DNA of 64,000 nucleotides from an uncultured Clostridia bacterium (GCA_947631915.1 CANRNC010000007.1:1-64000), one strand, 5' to 3'; shown: positions 1 through 11,599, counted from the stretch's first letter. Program-made: numbers and translations. The notes: a model not told the origin generated them from the sequence alone.

Positions 1-108
1 CACTTATTAATATTTCGTCGCCCTCATCAGCGTCTATTTTATATTATCACTTTTATATCCTCTTGTCAATACTTTTTATCTTGGTAATTTTTTCCTTTTA
101 CTAAAAAA

Positions 109-138
109 ACTCTCTGAAAATTAATGCTTCCAGAGAGT
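109..138. terminator. Hairpin terminator downstream of flavin reductase gene
   Basis: Inverted repeat actctctg...ccagagagt flanked by A/T runs. Confidence 0.6.
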
Positions 139-143
139 AGTTT

Positions 144-710
144 TTATCTTTTTTTCTTTTGCACTGAAAATCCGAATTTCCCTATTTTTTCGCCTAAAGG
201 ATAATATCCTCCATTTGCATATGCAATTAAATCGCATTTTGATATATCAAATGCACCGTTTTCATCTATGTATTTATCATCTGCATTTATTCCTAACACA
301 TCTGCAATAAACATGTGATGACTTCCTAGTTCTTTTATTTCTGTCACTCTGCATTCAACTGAAACAGGGCTTTCTTTTATCATTGGGCATTTTACAAAAT
401 TTGCTTTTTCTTTTGTCAACTTCATTTCTTTGAATTTATCTACATCTCTTCCTGACTTCACTCCGCACCAATCTGTAGCATATGCTAACTCATTTGTTGT
501 AAGATTTATTACAAATTCTTTTGATTCTTTTATTATATTATATGAATATCTCTCTGGTCTTACAGAAATATATACTTTCGCAGGATTAGTACATAAAATT
601 CCAGTCCATGCTACTGTAATTATATTTGATTCCTTCATATTTCCACATGATACCATTACAGCAGGTATTGGATATTCAAATGTTCCTGGTTTCCAAAGTG
701 TTTTTGCCAT
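144..710 (-). CDS. Flavin reductase-like domain protein
   Basis: ORF 188 aa; FMN-binding split-barrel type sequence (PAVMVSCG...NIITVAWTGILCTNPAKVYISVRPERYSYNIIKES). Confidence 0.8.
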   Translation of the reverse strand: MAKTLWKPGTFEYPIPAVMVSCGNMKESNIITVAWTGILCTNPAKVYISVRPERYSYNIIKESKEFVINLTTNELAYATDWCGVKSGRDVDKFKEMKLTKEKANFVKCPMIKESPVSVECRVTEIKELGSHHMFIADVLGINADDKYIDENGAFDISKCDLIAYANGGYYPLGEKIGKFGFSVQKKKR

Positions 711-757
711 ACATTTTTTCCTCCCATCATTTATTTTCTAATATAAATAAAAACCCA

Positions 758-780
758 AGGGCAGACGAAAAGTCTGCCCC
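758..780. repeat. GC-rich hairpin 'agggcagacgaaaagtctgcccc'
   Basis: Perfect inverted repeat between convergent/adjacent genes; one of several similar hairpins in the window. Confidence 0.6.
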
Positions 781-791
781 ACATATTTATA

Positions 792-1064
792 TTATTGATC
801 TTCATTACTATCTACAGAATTATCTGATTGCATTTCCTTTATTTCACTATTTAATTTATTAATTGTACTATACTGACAAAAATATCCTGATATAAAACCT
901 ATTATAAATACAGCTATTATGAGTATAATGTTTTTAATTTTCTCTTGACTTTTATACATGTATTTATCATAAATTTTCATTGGTTCCTCCTCTTTAGAGT
1001 TCACTTTTTTTGTATCATCTTTTACCATATTGTTTCCTCTTTTCTTCTTTTTATTCTTGCTCAT
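792..1064 (-). CDS. Small single-TM protein, unknown function
   Basis: ORF 90 aa with one hydrophobic segment (IKNIILIIAVFIIGFISGYFC), overlaps the sortase stop. Confidence 0.55.
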   Translation of the reverse strand: MSKNKKKKRGNNMVKDDTKKVNSKEEEPMKIYDKYMYKSQEKIKNIILIIAVFIIGFISGYFCQYSTINKLNSEIKEMQSDNSVDSNEDQ

Positions 1065-1905
1065 ATCCTTGTACTACTAGTCTCATACTTCCGGAATAAG
1101 CACATGTTATTAGAGTTATTTTTCTTCGTCCATTAGTTAATTGACTTGTGCAACTTGTATCAGTAGGATCTATATGATATTTTTCTGATACAACATATTT
1201 TATGGTTCTTCCTGTCAAGTCGGTTATTTCTACTACATCGCCTATATTTATATTCTTTAATTTTCCAAACATTGTACCATTTTTATAGTTATGTCCCATT
1301 ACTACATAGTTACCAACTTCATTTGGGTTAGGTCCCCAAAGTTTATTTAACGATATTTTTAATAATTCATCTGACCATGTAGATAATACTGGATATTCGA
1401 TTCCTAACCTTGGTATTTTTAATTTAGCCTCTGCTGAATAAGTGATACCTCCATCTTCTGTTGTATACTGGCTAGTCTCTGGTTGTTGTTGCACTTCTTC
1501 AGTTGTTTGATTCTCTGTTATAGGTTGTTGCTCTTCCACAACGCTTTTAAATTCTCTTAATATATTACCTAGTTTAACTTCTTCTGAACTATCTGATGAA
1601 GAACCTAAAATAACTTTCAACTTATCATCTTCAAGCATTATAGAGTTACTTGCTATAAAGGTAGATTCATCTATAGTTGTATCATCTTCTTCAACCACGG
1701 TTTTTTGAATACTAACATCTAAATTATTTAATATATCTTTTGATTTATGTTCATACCTATTTCTATCGTATTCAGCATAAACATAGTAAGAACATAAAAT
1801 ACACATTAGAAACACAGATAAAATTATATTTCTTTTATAAAACTTTTTTTTCTTTCTCATCTCTTTAGTAACAATAACTTTATCTGTAACTAAAATTTGA
1901 TTCAT
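1051..1905 (-). CDS. Sortase family transpeptidase
   Basis: N-terminal TM; sortase core 'KIPRLGIEYPVL', 'MGHNYKNGTMFGKL', catalytic 'TLITCAYSGSMRLVVQG'. Confidence 0.85.
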   Translation of the reverse strand: MNQILVTDKVIVTKEMRKKKKFYKRNIILSVFLMCILCSYYVYAEYDRNRYEHKSKDILNNLDVSIQKTVVEEDDTTIDESTFIASNSIMLEDDKLKVILGSSSDSSEEVKLGNILREFKSVVEEQQPITENQTTEEVQQQPETSQYTTEDGGITYSAEAKLKIPRLGIEYPVLSTWSDELLKISLNKLWGPNPNEVGNYVVMGHNYKNGTMFGKLKNINIGDVVEITDLTGRTIKYVVSEKYHIDPTDTSCTSQLTNGRRKITLITCAYSGSMRLVVQGYEQE

Positions 1906-2002
1906 ATTTTTTTCTCCTTATTTTATATTATACTATGCTTTTTTATAAATTTCAACATAATTATTATAATTTATATATAATTTATAATAATTAAATTTTT
2001 AA

Positions 2003-2026
2003 TAGGGTACGATAATCGTACCCTAT
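2003..2026. terminator. Hairpin terminator downstream of rplS
   Basis: tagggtacgataatcgtaccctatttttt. Confidence 0.7.
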
Positions 2027-2041
2027 TTTTTATATATTTTA

Positions 2042-2602
2042 TTATTCCTCTGTTTTATCTTTTTTATCATTATTTTCTTCTTTTGTTGTAGTTTCATCTA
2101 CTGGTTCATTTGCTACATTTTCAGATATTTCTGCTTTTTTTGAATCATCTGTTTCATTAGCTTCCACATTTTCTACAACTTCTGGTGTTTCAACAATTGC
2201 TTCCTCAACGTTTTCTTCAAGTGCTTCTTTCAAAACAACCTCTTTATTTTCAATTCTAGCTCCAACTTTTTCTTTAGTTTTAGCATCTTTTCCAATTCTA
2301 TCTCTTAAATAGTTTAATTTAGCACGTCTAGCTTTTCCTACTCTTACAACTTCGACTTTTTCTACCATTGGTGAATGTAATAAAAATGTTTTTTCAACAC
2401 CTACACCATAAGAAATCTTTCTTACAGTAAAAGTTTCATTTAAACCTCCACCTTGTTTTTTTATTATTATTCCTTCAAATACTTGTATTCTCTCTTTTTC
2501 GCCTTCTTTAATTTTTACAGAAACTCTTACAGTATTTCCAACATCTAATACTGGAACTTTATCTTTTAATTGTTCATGTTCAATGGCTTTTATTACGTCC
2601 AT
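2042..2602 (-). CDS. rplS: 50S ribosomal protein L19 with acidic C-terminal extension
   Basis: L19 core ([38 protein letters not shown]..), followed by about 70 aa Glu-rich tail. Confidence 0.93.
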   Translation of the reverse strand: MDVIKAIEHEQLKDKVPVLDVGNTVRVSVKIKEGEKERIQVFEGIIIKKQGGGLNETFTVRKISYGVGVEKTFLLHSPMVEKVEVVRVGKARRAKLNYLRDRIGKDAKTKEKVGARIENKEVVLKEALEENVEEAIVETPEVVENVEANETDDSKKAEISENVANEPVDETTTKEENNDKKDKTEE

Positions 2603-2606
2603 TTTT

Positions 2607-3281
2607 TTAATCCTCCTTTTTTATTATTAAGTCTGGTCTTTTGACCCTTGTTATTTCTAACGATTTTTCTTTTCTCCATTTATTTATTTTTTCGTGATGC
2701 CCGCTTTTCAAAACTTCCGGAACTTCTTTTCCCAAAAATTTTTCAGGTCTTGTATATTGTGGATATTCCAGCAATCCATCTGAAAAAGATTCCTCTTCTA
2801 TGGATTCCTCGCTTAATACCCCTTTTATATATCTTGATATTGAATCAATTAATACCATAGCTGGTAATTCACCACCAGTCAAAACATAGTCTCCTATTGA
2901 AATTTCTTCATCAACAATCTCATCTATAACTCTTTGGTCAATTCCTTCATAATGTCCACATAATAATATAAGATGTTCTTCTTTGGAAAGTTGCTTTACT
3001 TTTGACTGATTAAATACTTTTCCTTGTGGAGATAAATATATAACTTTTGCCTTATCATCATTTATTGATTTATAAGCATTATATACTACATCTGGCATTA
3101 TCACCATTCCTGCTCCGCCTCCATATGGAGTATCATCAACTTTTTTATGCTTATCTTTTGAAAAATCTCTAATATTTATCACATTGATATCTATTAGCTT
3201 ATTTTCTTTTGCTCTTCCAATTATGCTCTCATCCAATGCAGAAAACATTTCAGGAAAAAGCGTTAATATACTAAATTTCAT
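2607..3281 (-). CDS. trmD: tRNA (guanine-N1)-methyltransferase
   Basis: [40 protein letters not shown] motifs. Confidence 0.95.
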   Translation of the reverse strand: MKFSILTLFPEMFSALDESIIGRAKENKLIDINVINIRDFSKDKHKKVDDTPYGGGAGMVIMPDVVYNAYKSINDDKAKVIYLSPQGKVFNQSKVKQLSKEEHLILLCGHYEGIDQRVIDEIVDEEISIGDYVLTGGELPAMVLIDSISRYIKGVLSEESIEEESFSDGLLEYPQYTRPEKFLGKEVPEVLKSGHHEKINKWRKEKSLEITRVKRPDLIIKKED

Positions 3282-3290
3282 ATATTTCTC

Positions 3291-3797
3291 CTATATTAGT
3301 CCTGAAATTAATTCAACTATCATTTTTCTACCTCTTATGTCTACATCTTTTATTACTTCACCTATTGCAGGCAAAAGAATTTGCTTACCTAATTCATCTT
3401 TAACAACATATACATCATTGCTTCCGGTTGGAAATATATCAATTATATTACCTAAAAGTTTTCCTTCTTTGGTATATACTTCTATACCTATCAAATCAGT
3501 TATAAAATAAGTGTCTTCTGGAAGTTCGACCGCATCTTTTCTGTCTATTTTTAAATAACAGTTCTTGTATTGTTCTGTGTCATTAATATCATCTATACCT
3601 TTGATTTTTAATAAAACCAAATTTTTGTGATATTTAACTTCTTCAATTTCTTTTTTTTCTAACTTTTTATTTTTTTCAATGTATATATATTTTAAGTTAT
3701 CAAATCTTGTAATATCATCTGTAAATGGCACTACCTTGAAAAAGCCCTTTATTCCATATGAATTTACTATTTGACCTACTTCTAGAAAGTCGCTCAT
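3291..3797 (-). CDS. rimM: Ribosome maturation factor RimM
   Basis: VGQIVNSYGIKGFFKV; PTGSNDVYVVK; adjacent to trmD. Confidence 0.93.
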   Translation of the reverse strand: MSDFLEVGQIVNSYGIKGFFKVVPFTDDITRFDNLKYIYIEKNKKLEKKEIEEVKYHKNLVLLKIKGIDDINDTEQYKNCYLKIDRKDAVELPEDTYFITDLIGIEVYTKEGKLLGNIIDIFPTGSNDVYVVKDELGKQILLPAIGEVIKDVDIRGRKMIVELISGLI

Positions 3798-3816
3798 TAT
3801 TAAAAAACTCCTCTTT

Positions 3817-4047
3817 CTAATCTATAAATTCAACCGTAACTTTCTTATGTTCTCTGGCACCAATAGCTTTTAAAATATTTCTAATTGCTTTAGCTATCTT
3901 TCCATCTTTTCCTATAACTCTACCCATGTCGTTAGTTGCAACTTTTACTTCAAAAACTGTTAGTTTATCTTTTTCTACTTGATTTATTGATATTGCATCT
4001 GCATTTTCCACAAGACTTTTTAGTATACATTCTAATATTTCTTTCAT
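3817..4047 (-). CDS. khpA: KH-domain RNA-binding protein (KhpA/YlqC)
   Basis: MGRVIGKDGKIAKAIRNILKA KH motif; between rpsP and rimM. Confidence 0.9.
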   Translation of the reverse strand: MKEILECILKSLVENADAISINQVEKDKLTVFEVKVATNDMGRVIGKDGKIAKAIRNILKAIGAREHKKVTVEFID

Positions 4048-4071
4048 TTCAGTCCACCTTCCTAGTCTTAA

Positions 4072-4305
4072 TTATTGAGCTTTAGCAATTAAAGCCTTTA
4101 CTGTATCTGTAGGTTGAGCACCCTTCTTAACCCATGCTTCTGCTTTAGCTTTGTCTAAAACAATTGTTGCTGGAGTAGTCATTGGATCATATGTTCCAAT
4201 TTGTTCAATTATTTTACCATCTCTTGGAGACTTTGAATCAGCAACAACGATATGATAGAAAGGAGCTTTTTTCTTTCCCTCTCTTTGTAATCTAATCTTT
4301 ACCAT
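4072..4305 (-). CDS. rpsP: 30S ribosomal protein S16
   Basis: [41 protein letters not shown]. Confidence 0.97.
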   Translation of the reverse strand: MVKIRLQREGKKKAPFYHIVVADSKSPRDGKIIEQIGTYDPMTTPATIVLDKAKAEAWVKKGAQPTDTVKALIAKAQ

Positions 4306-4385
4306 TACAATTTCACCTCCTAGTTATTTTTTATATATTTATAAATTTAATAACAATGTAATAATGCTGAATATAATCCAGTTCA

Positions 4386-5739
4386 TCATAGCTTAAAATT
4401 CTTTAAATCATTTGGATTCATTCCCTTTAGCATTTTATTAATACCGTCCTTTTTTATTTTGCATTTGTTTCATCATTCTTTGTGTCATCTCAAATGATTT
4501 TATAAATTTATTTACATCTTGAACCGATGTACCTGAACCTTTTGCTATTCTTAATCTTCTACTTCCATTTAATATTTTTGTATTTCTTTTTTCCTTTGCT
4601 GTCATTGAGCAGATTATTGCTTCAATTCTTACAAATTCTTTATCGTCTATTTTTACATCTCCTAGTTTATTAGCTCCTGGAATCAATTTTAATATTGATG
4701 AAAAAGAACCCATTTTTTTTATTTGCCTTAATTGAGATAAATAATCGTCTAAATCAAACTCTTGCTTTCTTAATTTCTGCTCTAGTTTCAATGCTTCTTC
4801 CTCGTCATACGCTTCTTCCGCTTTTTCTATTATCGATAACACGTCACCCATCCCTAGAATCCTTGATGCCATTCTTTCTGGATGAAATGTTTCTATATCG
4901 CTTAATTTTTCACCTGTTGCTGCAAATTTAATTGGTCTTCCTGTGACTTTTTTTACTGATAAAGCTGCTCCTCCTCTTGTATCTCCATCTAACTTTGTAA
5001 GTATTATTCCATCAATTCCAATATTCTCATTAAAATGAGTTGCAACATTTACAGCATCTTGACCTGTCATTGAATCCACAACTAACAAGATTTCATGAGG
5101 CTTAACATTTGATTTTAAATTTTTTAGTTCTTCCATAAGTGCTTCATCAATGTGTAATCTACCGGCTGTATCCAGTATAATAACATCATTCATTTTTGAC
5201 ATAGCTATACTTTGAGCTTGTTTAGCTATATGAACAACATCTTTCGAAGATTCATTTGCAAATACTGGTATATTTAGACTTGATCCTACTACTTGTAATT
5301 GTTTTATAGCTGCTGGTCTATAAACATCACATGCAACTAATAATGGATTTTTTCCTTGTTTTCTTAATAAGTTAGCAAGTTTACCAGCTGTCGTAGTTTT
5401 TCCAGAACCCTGAAGTCCTATTAACATTATTATTGTTGGTGGATTTGGAGTAAAATTAATTTTACTTTCTGTTCCACCAAGGAGCTCTATTAATTCATCT
5501 TTAACTATTTTTATGACTTGTTGACCTGGTGTTAATGATTTTAAAACATCTGCTCCTTGAGCCTTCTCTTGAATTGTAGCTATAAAGTCCTTCACTATCT
5601 TATAGTTAACATCAGCCTCTAATAATGCTAATTTTACTTCTCTTAACATTTCCTTTAGATCGCTGTCTGTTATTCTTGCTTTACCTTTTAACTTTCGTGT
5701 AATTTCTTGTAGTCTTGAAGATAAACCTTCAAATGCCAT
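4386..5739 (-). CDS. ffh: Signal recognition particle protein Ffh, with putative +1 frameshift at CGG (4444..4446) giving a 19-residue C-terminal extension
   Basis: Frame-0 ORF 4438..5739 has GTPase and M domains and ends ...NKKG-R(CGG)-Y-stop. Skipping C4446 continues GGT ATT AAT AAA ATG CTA AAG GGA ATG... = GINKMLKGMNPNDLKNFKL stop. Confidence 0.85.
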
Positions 5740-5751
5740 AGATTTTTCCTC

Positions 5752-6099
5752 CTACACCAAGCAATTTAATTCTCGCACAACATTTTCGATGATATCATTA
5801 ATATGTTTGTCAGAGTCTTTTTCTTGAATTTTAGATAATTCTAATATAATCTTTTGTAACTGTTTTTCTTGATTATCTAACTTTTTCATAATTTGTACCT
5901 TTTCCTCTAAATCGAAAAGTCTCTTTTCTCCTTTCATTATACAGTCACGTACAGCTTGTCTTGTTATTCCTATTTCTTCAGCAATTTCTGCTAAAGACAA
6001 ATTCTGATTATAATATAAATCCAAGACATCTTGTTGCTTATCTGTTAATACTTTTCCATAAATATCTAACAAAATACTAACTGTAACATTTTTTTCCAT
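5752..6099 (-). CDS. ylxM: YlxM-like SRP-associated DNA-binding protein
   Basis: MEKNVTVSILLDIYGKVLTDKQQDVLDLYYNQNLSLAEIAEEIGITRQAVRD; upstream of ffh (ORF track starts at 6123; MEKN start preferred because of the RBS). Confidence 0.93.
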   Translation of the reverse strand: MEKNVTVSILLDIYGKVLTDKQQDVLDLYYNQNLSLAEIAEEIGITRQAVRDCIMKGEKRLFDLEEKVQIMKKLDNQEKQLQKIILELSKIQEKDSDKHINDIIENVVRELNCLV

Positions 6100-6238
6100 T
6101 TTATTATCACCTCGCCAGTGCAATGCTATTATACTTTACACCTTTTTTTGTGATTTGTCAATACTTTTGAATGATTTTATTGTATTTTTTAATCGATAAT
6201 AAATAAAAAAATTTTTAATGTTGCTTTTAAAATAAAAA

Positions 6239-6257
6239 GACGAGCTATGCTCGCCTC
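6239..6257. terminator. Hairpin terminator downstream of metK
   Basis: agacgagctatgctcgcct with T-run on the minus strand. Confidence 0.65.
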
Positions 6258-6280
6258 TATATTTTGTTATTTATAATAAT

Positions 6281-7390
6281 TTAAAGTTCAATTATCTTCT
6301 CCCAAGGTAAATCATTTTTTCCGAAATGCCCATAATTTGTTGTTTTTGTAAATATAGGCTCCCTTAATTTTAGATAATCAATAATTCCATTAGGAGTCAA
6401 ATCAAATTTTGTTTTGATTTTTTTTATTATTTCCTCATCTGGTATTGTGTTTGTTCCAAATGTATTTATAAATATAGAAATTGGTTCTACAATTCCTATA
6501 CCATAAGCAACTTGTAATTCACATCTTTTTGCATATCCATTAGCCACAATACATTTAGCTATATGTCTTAACATATATGGAGCAGATCTATCTACTTTTG
6601 TGGCATCCTTTCCTGAAAATGCACCACCACCATGATGAGCATACCCTCCATAAGTGTCAACAATTATCTTTCTTCCTGTTAACCCAGTATCTCCTAAAGG
6701 CCCTCCTATTACAAATCTTCCTGTCGGATTAATATAATATTTTGTATTTTCATCTAAATATTGGGCAGGGATTACTTTTTTTATAACATTCTCAATTAAA
6801 TCTTCTCTAATTGTATTTAAGTCCACATCATTTTTGTGTTGACTTGATATTAATATTGTATGTATTCTTATAGGTGTGTCTTCATCGTATTCAACTGTCA
6901 CTTGTGTTTTTCCATCTGGTCCTAAATATGGTAATATTCCTTTTTTTCTCACTTCTGTCAACCTTTTAGATAATTTATGTGCCATACTTATAGCAAATGG
7001 CATATATTCATCTGTTTCATTACAAGCATAACCAAACATAATACCTTGATCCCCTGCTCCGCCTGTATTAACACCTTGTGCTATATCTTCACTTTGTTTA
7101 GTAATATTTACACTTATCTCGCATGTTTCAGGGTTTATATCTATTAATTCATTTTTATATCCAATTTCTCTCATTACTCTTCTTGCTATTGCTTCTATAT
7201 TAATAATAGCATTAGTCGTTAATTGACCCGCAATAACAATTTTATTATTAGATGCAAAAGTTTCTACTGCCACTCTAGAGTTACTATCTTGTTTTAGACA
7301 TTCGTCCAAAATTGTGTCTGAAACTAAATCACATAATTTATCTGGATGCCCTTCTGTTACACTCTCTGATGTAAATAAATATTTTTTCAT
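6281..7390 (-). CDS. metK: S-adenosylmethionine synthetase
   Basis: [48 protein letters not shown]. Confidence 0.97.
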   Translation of the reverse strand: MKKYLFTSESVTEGHPDKLCDLVSDTILDECLKQDSNSRVAVETFASNNKIVIAGQLTTNAIINIEAIARRVMREIGYKNELIDINPETCEISVNITKQSEDIAQGVNTGGAGDQGIMFGYACNETDEYMPFAISMAHKLSKRLTEVRKKGILPYLGPDGKTQVTVEYDEDTPIRIHTILISSQHKNDVDLNTIREDLIENVIKKVIPAQYLDENTKYYINPTGRFVIGGPLGDTGLTGRKIIVDTYGGYAHHGGGAFSGKDATKVDRSAPYMLRHIAKCIVANGYAKRCELQVAYGIGIVEPISIFINTFGTNTIPDEEIIKKIKTKFDLTPNGIIDYLKLREPIFTKTTNYGHFGKNDLPWEKIIEL

Positions 7391-7450
7391 CTTACTTTTC
7401 CTCTCTTTTTTACTTCTATAATACTATATTTTACAATATTTTTTGAATAA

Positions 7451-7480
7451 AATCAATAGGAGCACTATAATACATGCTCC
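7451..7480. terminator. Hairpin 'aggagcactataatacatgctcct'
   Basis: Inverted repeat downstream of the minus-strand pseudopilin gene. Confidence 0.5.
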
Positions 7481-7504
7481 TATCCATAATAATTATTATT
7501 TATT

Positions 7505-8069
7505 TTATGTATCTTCTAGAATTCTCAAAAACTTTCCATCTGTAGATTCTACTATTAATACTGTATGCTGTCCTGATATTGTTCCTATTTTTCCTCCTGA
7601 TATACCATATAAAGAACTTTGTATCATTTGATGCATAGTTTGATTAGTATTCTTTACATCAATTTGCACATAATCCCCTTCTCTTAACTTTATTCTTCCA
7701 TCTTCACTTTCAGCAAATTTGTCTTCTATTTGTGTAGTGTATTCTAGATAATATATATTTTCTCCTATTTTTATTTCATCTACCATATCTGATCCAGTCT
7801 TTTTAGATGGATTTTCATCCATATGTTGCACATTTACATTTACTTCATAATAATTGCCTGTCGCATCTACTTCTTCTATCAATGCATCATAACTCTCTCT
7901 TTTTATCATACCGTGTTTCTCTTATGCTATCTACAAATTCTGTTACCGATGATTGAATACTTTGGGTAGCTGTTCTATCATTTCTTGCTGAAATAGAAAC
8001 TATTGGAGCAACAAACATAAGTACTGCTGCTACTAATATTATCATTATTGTTATAAATGAATCTGACAT
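7505..8069 (-). CDS. Pseudopilin-like single-TM protein (paralog of 29974..30492), encoded across a putative +1 frameshift at CGG (7911..7913)
   Basis: ORFs 7887..8069 and 7505..7909 join when C7913 is skipped: ...FVDSIRET-G-MIKRESYDALIEEVDATGNYYEV, aligning gap-free across the junction with the intact paralog FVDEVRTTGKITEDNYSDFLQTINATGNTYTI. Confidence 0.8.
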
Positions 8070-8247
8070 ATGCTTTCCTCCTATTTCTAACTGGTATTTA
8101 AATATTCCTTATTATATTGTCTCACATATAATAATTTTTTTCAAGAACTTATAAATTTTTTCAAAAAATTTCCTATTTATATATTTTTCTTTATATTCTA
8201 TATTAATACTAGTTATTTTGCAATATTATTTTTATAATAAAAATAAA

Positions 8248-8270
8248 AAACAGACTGATGTCTGTTTTTC
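8248..8270. terminator. Hairpin terminator downstream of rplQ
   Basis: aaaaaacagactgatgtctgttttt. Confidence 0.65.
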
Positions 8271-8276
8271 ATCTTA

Positions 8277-8810
8277 TTATATTAATTGTAGAACAACTAC
8301 TTCAGCGCCATCCCCACGTCTTTGTCCTAATCTTATTATTCTTGTATAGCCACCATTTTTATCTTGATATTTTGGTGCTATTTCATTAAATAATTTAGTT
8401 GTTAGATCTATAGTTTTACCTTCTGAATCTTTAACTTTATTTATATGTTTCATCATTTTTCTTCTTGCATTTAATCTTGAAGGCATATCCTTTTGTCTAG
8501 ATTCTGTAACTTCTTCTCTAACCACTTTTAAGTATTCTTTACCATTTTTGCTAGTTACTTTTTCAGTTACTTTATTTCCTTTTTCATCTAATTTAGCTCG
8601 ACTTACTTTAACATCTACCATTTCAAAGTTATCTTTTTCTTTTATTGCTAATGCTATTAAAGAATCAGCAATAGATTTTACTTCTTTGGCTCTAGCTTCA
8701 GTTGTTTCAATTTTGCCATGTAAAATTAAGTCTGTAGTTAAAGTTCTTAAAATAGATAATCTTTGGTCAGTTGTTCTTCCTAATTTTCTATTTATAGCCA
8801 CTCTTTTCAC
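8277..8810 (-). CDS. rplQ: 50S ribosomal protein L17 with internal insertion
   Basis: RKLGRTTDQRLSILRTLTTDLILHGKIETTEARAKEVK...; C-terminal GGYTRIIRLGQRRGDGAEVVVLQLI. Confidence 0.95.
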   Translation of the reverse strand: MKRVAINRKLGRTTDQRLSILRTLTTDLILHGKIETTEARAKEVKSIADSLIALAIKEKDNFEMVDVKVSRAKLDEKGNKVTEKVTSKNGKEYLKVVREEVTESRQKDMPSRLNARRKMMKHINKVKDSEGKTIDLTTKLFNEIAPKYQDKNGGYTRIIRLGQRRGDGAEVVVLQLI

Positions 8811-8880
8811 CCTTTCTTTTTAGTAATTCTTTGATTATAGTTTTTTTACAGTTGTAATATTACAACTGAAGAAATATCTT

Positions 8881-9828
8881 TTAATCTTCGTCTTTAGCGA
8901 AGTTTAATCCTAAAGATAATAACTTATGCGTTACTTCATCTAATGACTTCTTTCCTAGATTTCTTACTTTCATCATATCAGATTCAGTTTTATTAGTTAA
9001 ATCTTGAACAGTTGAAATTCCTGCTCTTTTTAAGCAGTTAAATGATCTTACAGATAACTCTAAATCTTCAATAGACATTTCTAACACTCTAGCAGCTTTT
9101 GATTCCTCTTTTTCTACCATTATTTGAGTATTTTTAGCTGTCTCTGATAAATCTATAAACAACTCAAGATGTCCAACTATTACTTTAGCAGCTAAACTTA
9201 ATGCTTCATAAGCCTTTAAACTTCCGTCTGTCCAAACTTCAATTATTAATTTATCAAAATCAACCATTTGTCCTACTCTAGTATTTTCTACAGAATAATT
9301 AACTTTTTTAACTGGTGTAAAAATTGAATCTATTGGTAATACAGATATATCTTGGTTAGGTTTCTTATTTTTTGCCGCAGTATTATATCCTCTTCCCTTT
9401 TCAACTGTCATTTCAATCACAAGATGTCCACCTTCAGCAACTGTTGCAATATGTAAATCTGGATTCAATACCTCTATAGTTCCATCTGTTTCAATATCTC
9501 CAGCTTTTACTTCTCCTTCACCCTTAAAGTCTATTCTTATAATCTTATCTTCGTTATCATAAGACTTAAATCTAACGCTCTTTAAATTTACTATCAATTC
9601 TGAAACATCTTCTACAACATCTGGAATTGTAGAGAACTCATGTACTACTCCATCAATTTTTATACTTGTGATTGCACATCCTGGAAGAGAAGAAAGTAAA
9701 ATTCTTCTTAATGAATTTCCTATTGTTACTCCATATCCTCTTTCTAATGGCTCACATATAAATTTAGCATAGTTATTTTTTTCGTCTACATCTATACACT
9801 CAATATTTGGCTTTTCAAATTCTATCAT
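8881..9828 (-). CDS. rpoA: DNA-directed RNA polymerase subunit alpha
   Basis: [13 protein letters not shown]...[26 protein letters not shown]-terminal alpha-CTD. Confidence 0.97.
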   Translation of the reverse strand: MIEFEKPNIECIDVDEKNNYAKFICEPLERGYGVTIGNSLRRILLSSLPGCAITSIKIDGVVHEFSTIPDVVEDVSELIVNLKSVRFKSYDNEDKIIRIDFKGEGEVKAGDIETDGTIEVLNPDLHIATVAEGGHLVIEMTVEKGRGYNTAAKNKKPNQDISVLPIDSIFTPVKKVNYSVENTRVGQMVDFDKLIIEVWTDGSLKAYEALSLAAKVIVGHLELFIDLSETAKNTQIMVEKEESKAARVLEMSIEDLELSVRSFNCLKRAGISTVQDLTNKTESDMMKVRNLGKKSLDEVTHKLLSLGLNFAKDED

Positions 9829-9878
9829 TTTTACCTCCACTTTACATTATTTTTGAGGCTGTTTCTTTAGCCTAAATT

Positions 9879-10505
9879 CTATTTAGAATATAACTCAACG
9901 ATGAAGTGTTCTTCAACTTGTAAGTCTACATCTTCTCTTGCAGGTTTTCTTATAACTTTTCCGCTTAAATTTTTTACATCTTTTTCAAGCCATGCTGGAA
10001 CTGCTCTTGCAGCATTTGCTTCTACATTTTCTTTTATAATTGATGTATCTTTTTTATTCTCTCTAACTTTTATAACATCACCTGGTTTTACTAAATAAGA
10101 AGCAATATCAACTTTATGGTTATTTACTTCAAATAACCCATGATTAACTAATTGTCTTGCTTGTGGTCTAGAAGAACCATAGCCTAATCTATATACAACG
10201 TTATCTAATCTACTTTCAAGAATTTTTAATAATTCTTCACCTGTAATTCCTTTTTCTCTTGAAGCCATTTCAAAATATTTTCTAAATTGATTTTCTCTAA
10301 CTCCATAAAATGCTTTTGTTTTTTGCTTTTCTCTTAATTGAATACCATATTCAGAAAGTTTAGCTTTCTTTGTAGCATGTTCTCCTGGAGCATAATTTCT
10401 TCTAGTAATACTGCATTTATCTGTATAGCATCTAGTACCCTTTAAGAACAACTTTTGACCTTGTCTACGGCAAATACGGCATTGTTCATCTTTAAATCTT
10501 GACAT
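9879..10505 (-). CDS. rpsD: 30S ribosomal protein S4
   Basis: [19 protein letters not shown]4 domain; [30 protein letters not shown]. Confidence 0.97.
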   Translation of the reverse strand: MSRFKDEQCRICRRQGQKLFLKGTRCYTDKCSITRRNYAPGEHATKKAKLSEYGIQLREKQKTKAFYGVRENQFRKYFEMASREKGITGEELLKILESRLDNVVYRLGYGSSRPQARQLVNHGLFEVNNHKVDIASYLVKPGDVIKVRENKKDTSIIKENVEANAARAVPAWLEKDVKNLSGKVIRKPAREDVDLQVEEHFIVELYSK

Positions 10506-10540
10506 GTAATAATTACACCTCTTTCTATATAATTATATTA

Positions 10541-10936
10541 TTAAACTCTTCTTCTTTTTGGTGGTCTACAACCATTATGTGGTATTGGTGTTACATCTTT
10601 AATAGCACTAATTTCTAGACCTGCTGCTTGAAGAGATCTAATTGCAGCTTCACGACCTGCACCAGGACCTTTAACAAATACTTCAACAGTTTTTAGACCG
10701 TGTTCCATTCCTGCTTTTGCAGCAGTTTCAGCAGCTTCTCCAGCTGCAAATGGTGTACTTTTTCTTGAACCTTTAAAGCCTAATCCTCCTGCACTTGCCC
10801 AAGAAATAACATTTCCTTGAGAATCTGTAATTGTAACAATAGTGTTATTAAAACTTGAATGTATATGTGCAGCACCTTTATCAATGTTTTTTCTATTTCT
10901 CTTTGATGTTCTTTTTGTTGTTTGAGTTTTAGCCAT
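10541..10936 (-). CDS. rpsK: 30S ribosomal protein S11
   Basis: [41 protein letters not shown]. Confidence 0.97.
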   Translation of the reverse strand: MAKTQTTKRTSKRNRKNIDKGAAHIHSSFNNTIVTITDSQGNVISWASAGGLGFKGSRKSTPFAAGEAAETAAKAGMEHGLKTVEVFVKGPGAGREAAIRSLQAAGLEISAIKDVTPIPHNGCRPPKRRRV

Positions 10937-10955
10937 TTTAACTTACTCCTTCCTA

Positions 10956-11327
10956 TTATTTTGTTTTACTCTTTATAACTGCTTTTTTAGGACCTTTTCT
11001 TGTACGAGCATTAGTTTTTGTTCTTTGACCTCTTACTGGTAATCCTCTTCTATGTCTTAGTCCTCTATAGCATCCTATCTCTCTAAGTCGTTTGATATTA
11101 AGAGCTACTTCACGTCTTAAATCACCTTCAACTTTATACTCTCCGTCTATTATTTTTCTGATATTATTAACTTCTGCATCTGTTAAATCTTTAACTCTAG
11201 TATCAGGATTTACTCCAGCTTCTGTTAAAATCTTTTGAGAACTTGTTAAACCTATACCATAAATATAAGTAAGTCCTATTTCAACTCTTTTTTCTTTAGG
11301 TAAATCTACACCTGCTATACGAGCCAT
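10956..11327 (-). CDS. rpsM: 30S ribosomal protein S13
   Basis: [26 protein letters not shown]; start placed at MARIAG. Confidence 0.97.
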   Translation of the reverse strand: MARIAGVDLPKEKRVEIGLTYIYGIGLTSSQKILTEAGVNPDTRVKDLTDAEVNNIRKIIDGEYKVEGDLRREVALNIKRLREIGCYRGLRHRRGLPVRGQRTKTNARTRKGPKKAVIKSKTK

Positions 11328-11599
11328 ATATTTTAGCACCTCCGTTTTTAATATAATAAAAAGATATTCTTTTACTCACAAAATAACCTGAAATGTATCT
11401 ACTTTGTTTTAACCAAAAATATAAACTTTTTTGTAGCCTAAAAGTTATCCACAAAGTTATTCACATTTTTAGAAGTAGATAGTAATTATTTTGTTAATAA
11501 AAATGTATATAAACACAAATTTGATATAAGACTTTTATTTAAAAGTCTGTCAGCCGCTACCAATTTGTGTTGATATCAAAAATAATTAAATTATTGTTA

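Noticed and set aside
430-741. Plus-strand ORFs opposite genes (430..741, 3184..3510, 42169..42528, 48633..49223, 51105..51647 and similar)
   Set aside because: Antisense translations of confident minus-strand genes; hydrophobic S/F/L/I-rich composition typical of antisense AT-rich coding sequence.
7887-7909. Slippage on the AAAAA run (GATAAAAAGAG) as the cause of the pseudopilin frame break
   Set aside because: Needs a net +1 shift, not the -1 typical of A-rich slippery sites. It also leaves a one-residue length mismatch to the paralog, whereas skipping C at CGG aligns without gaps.
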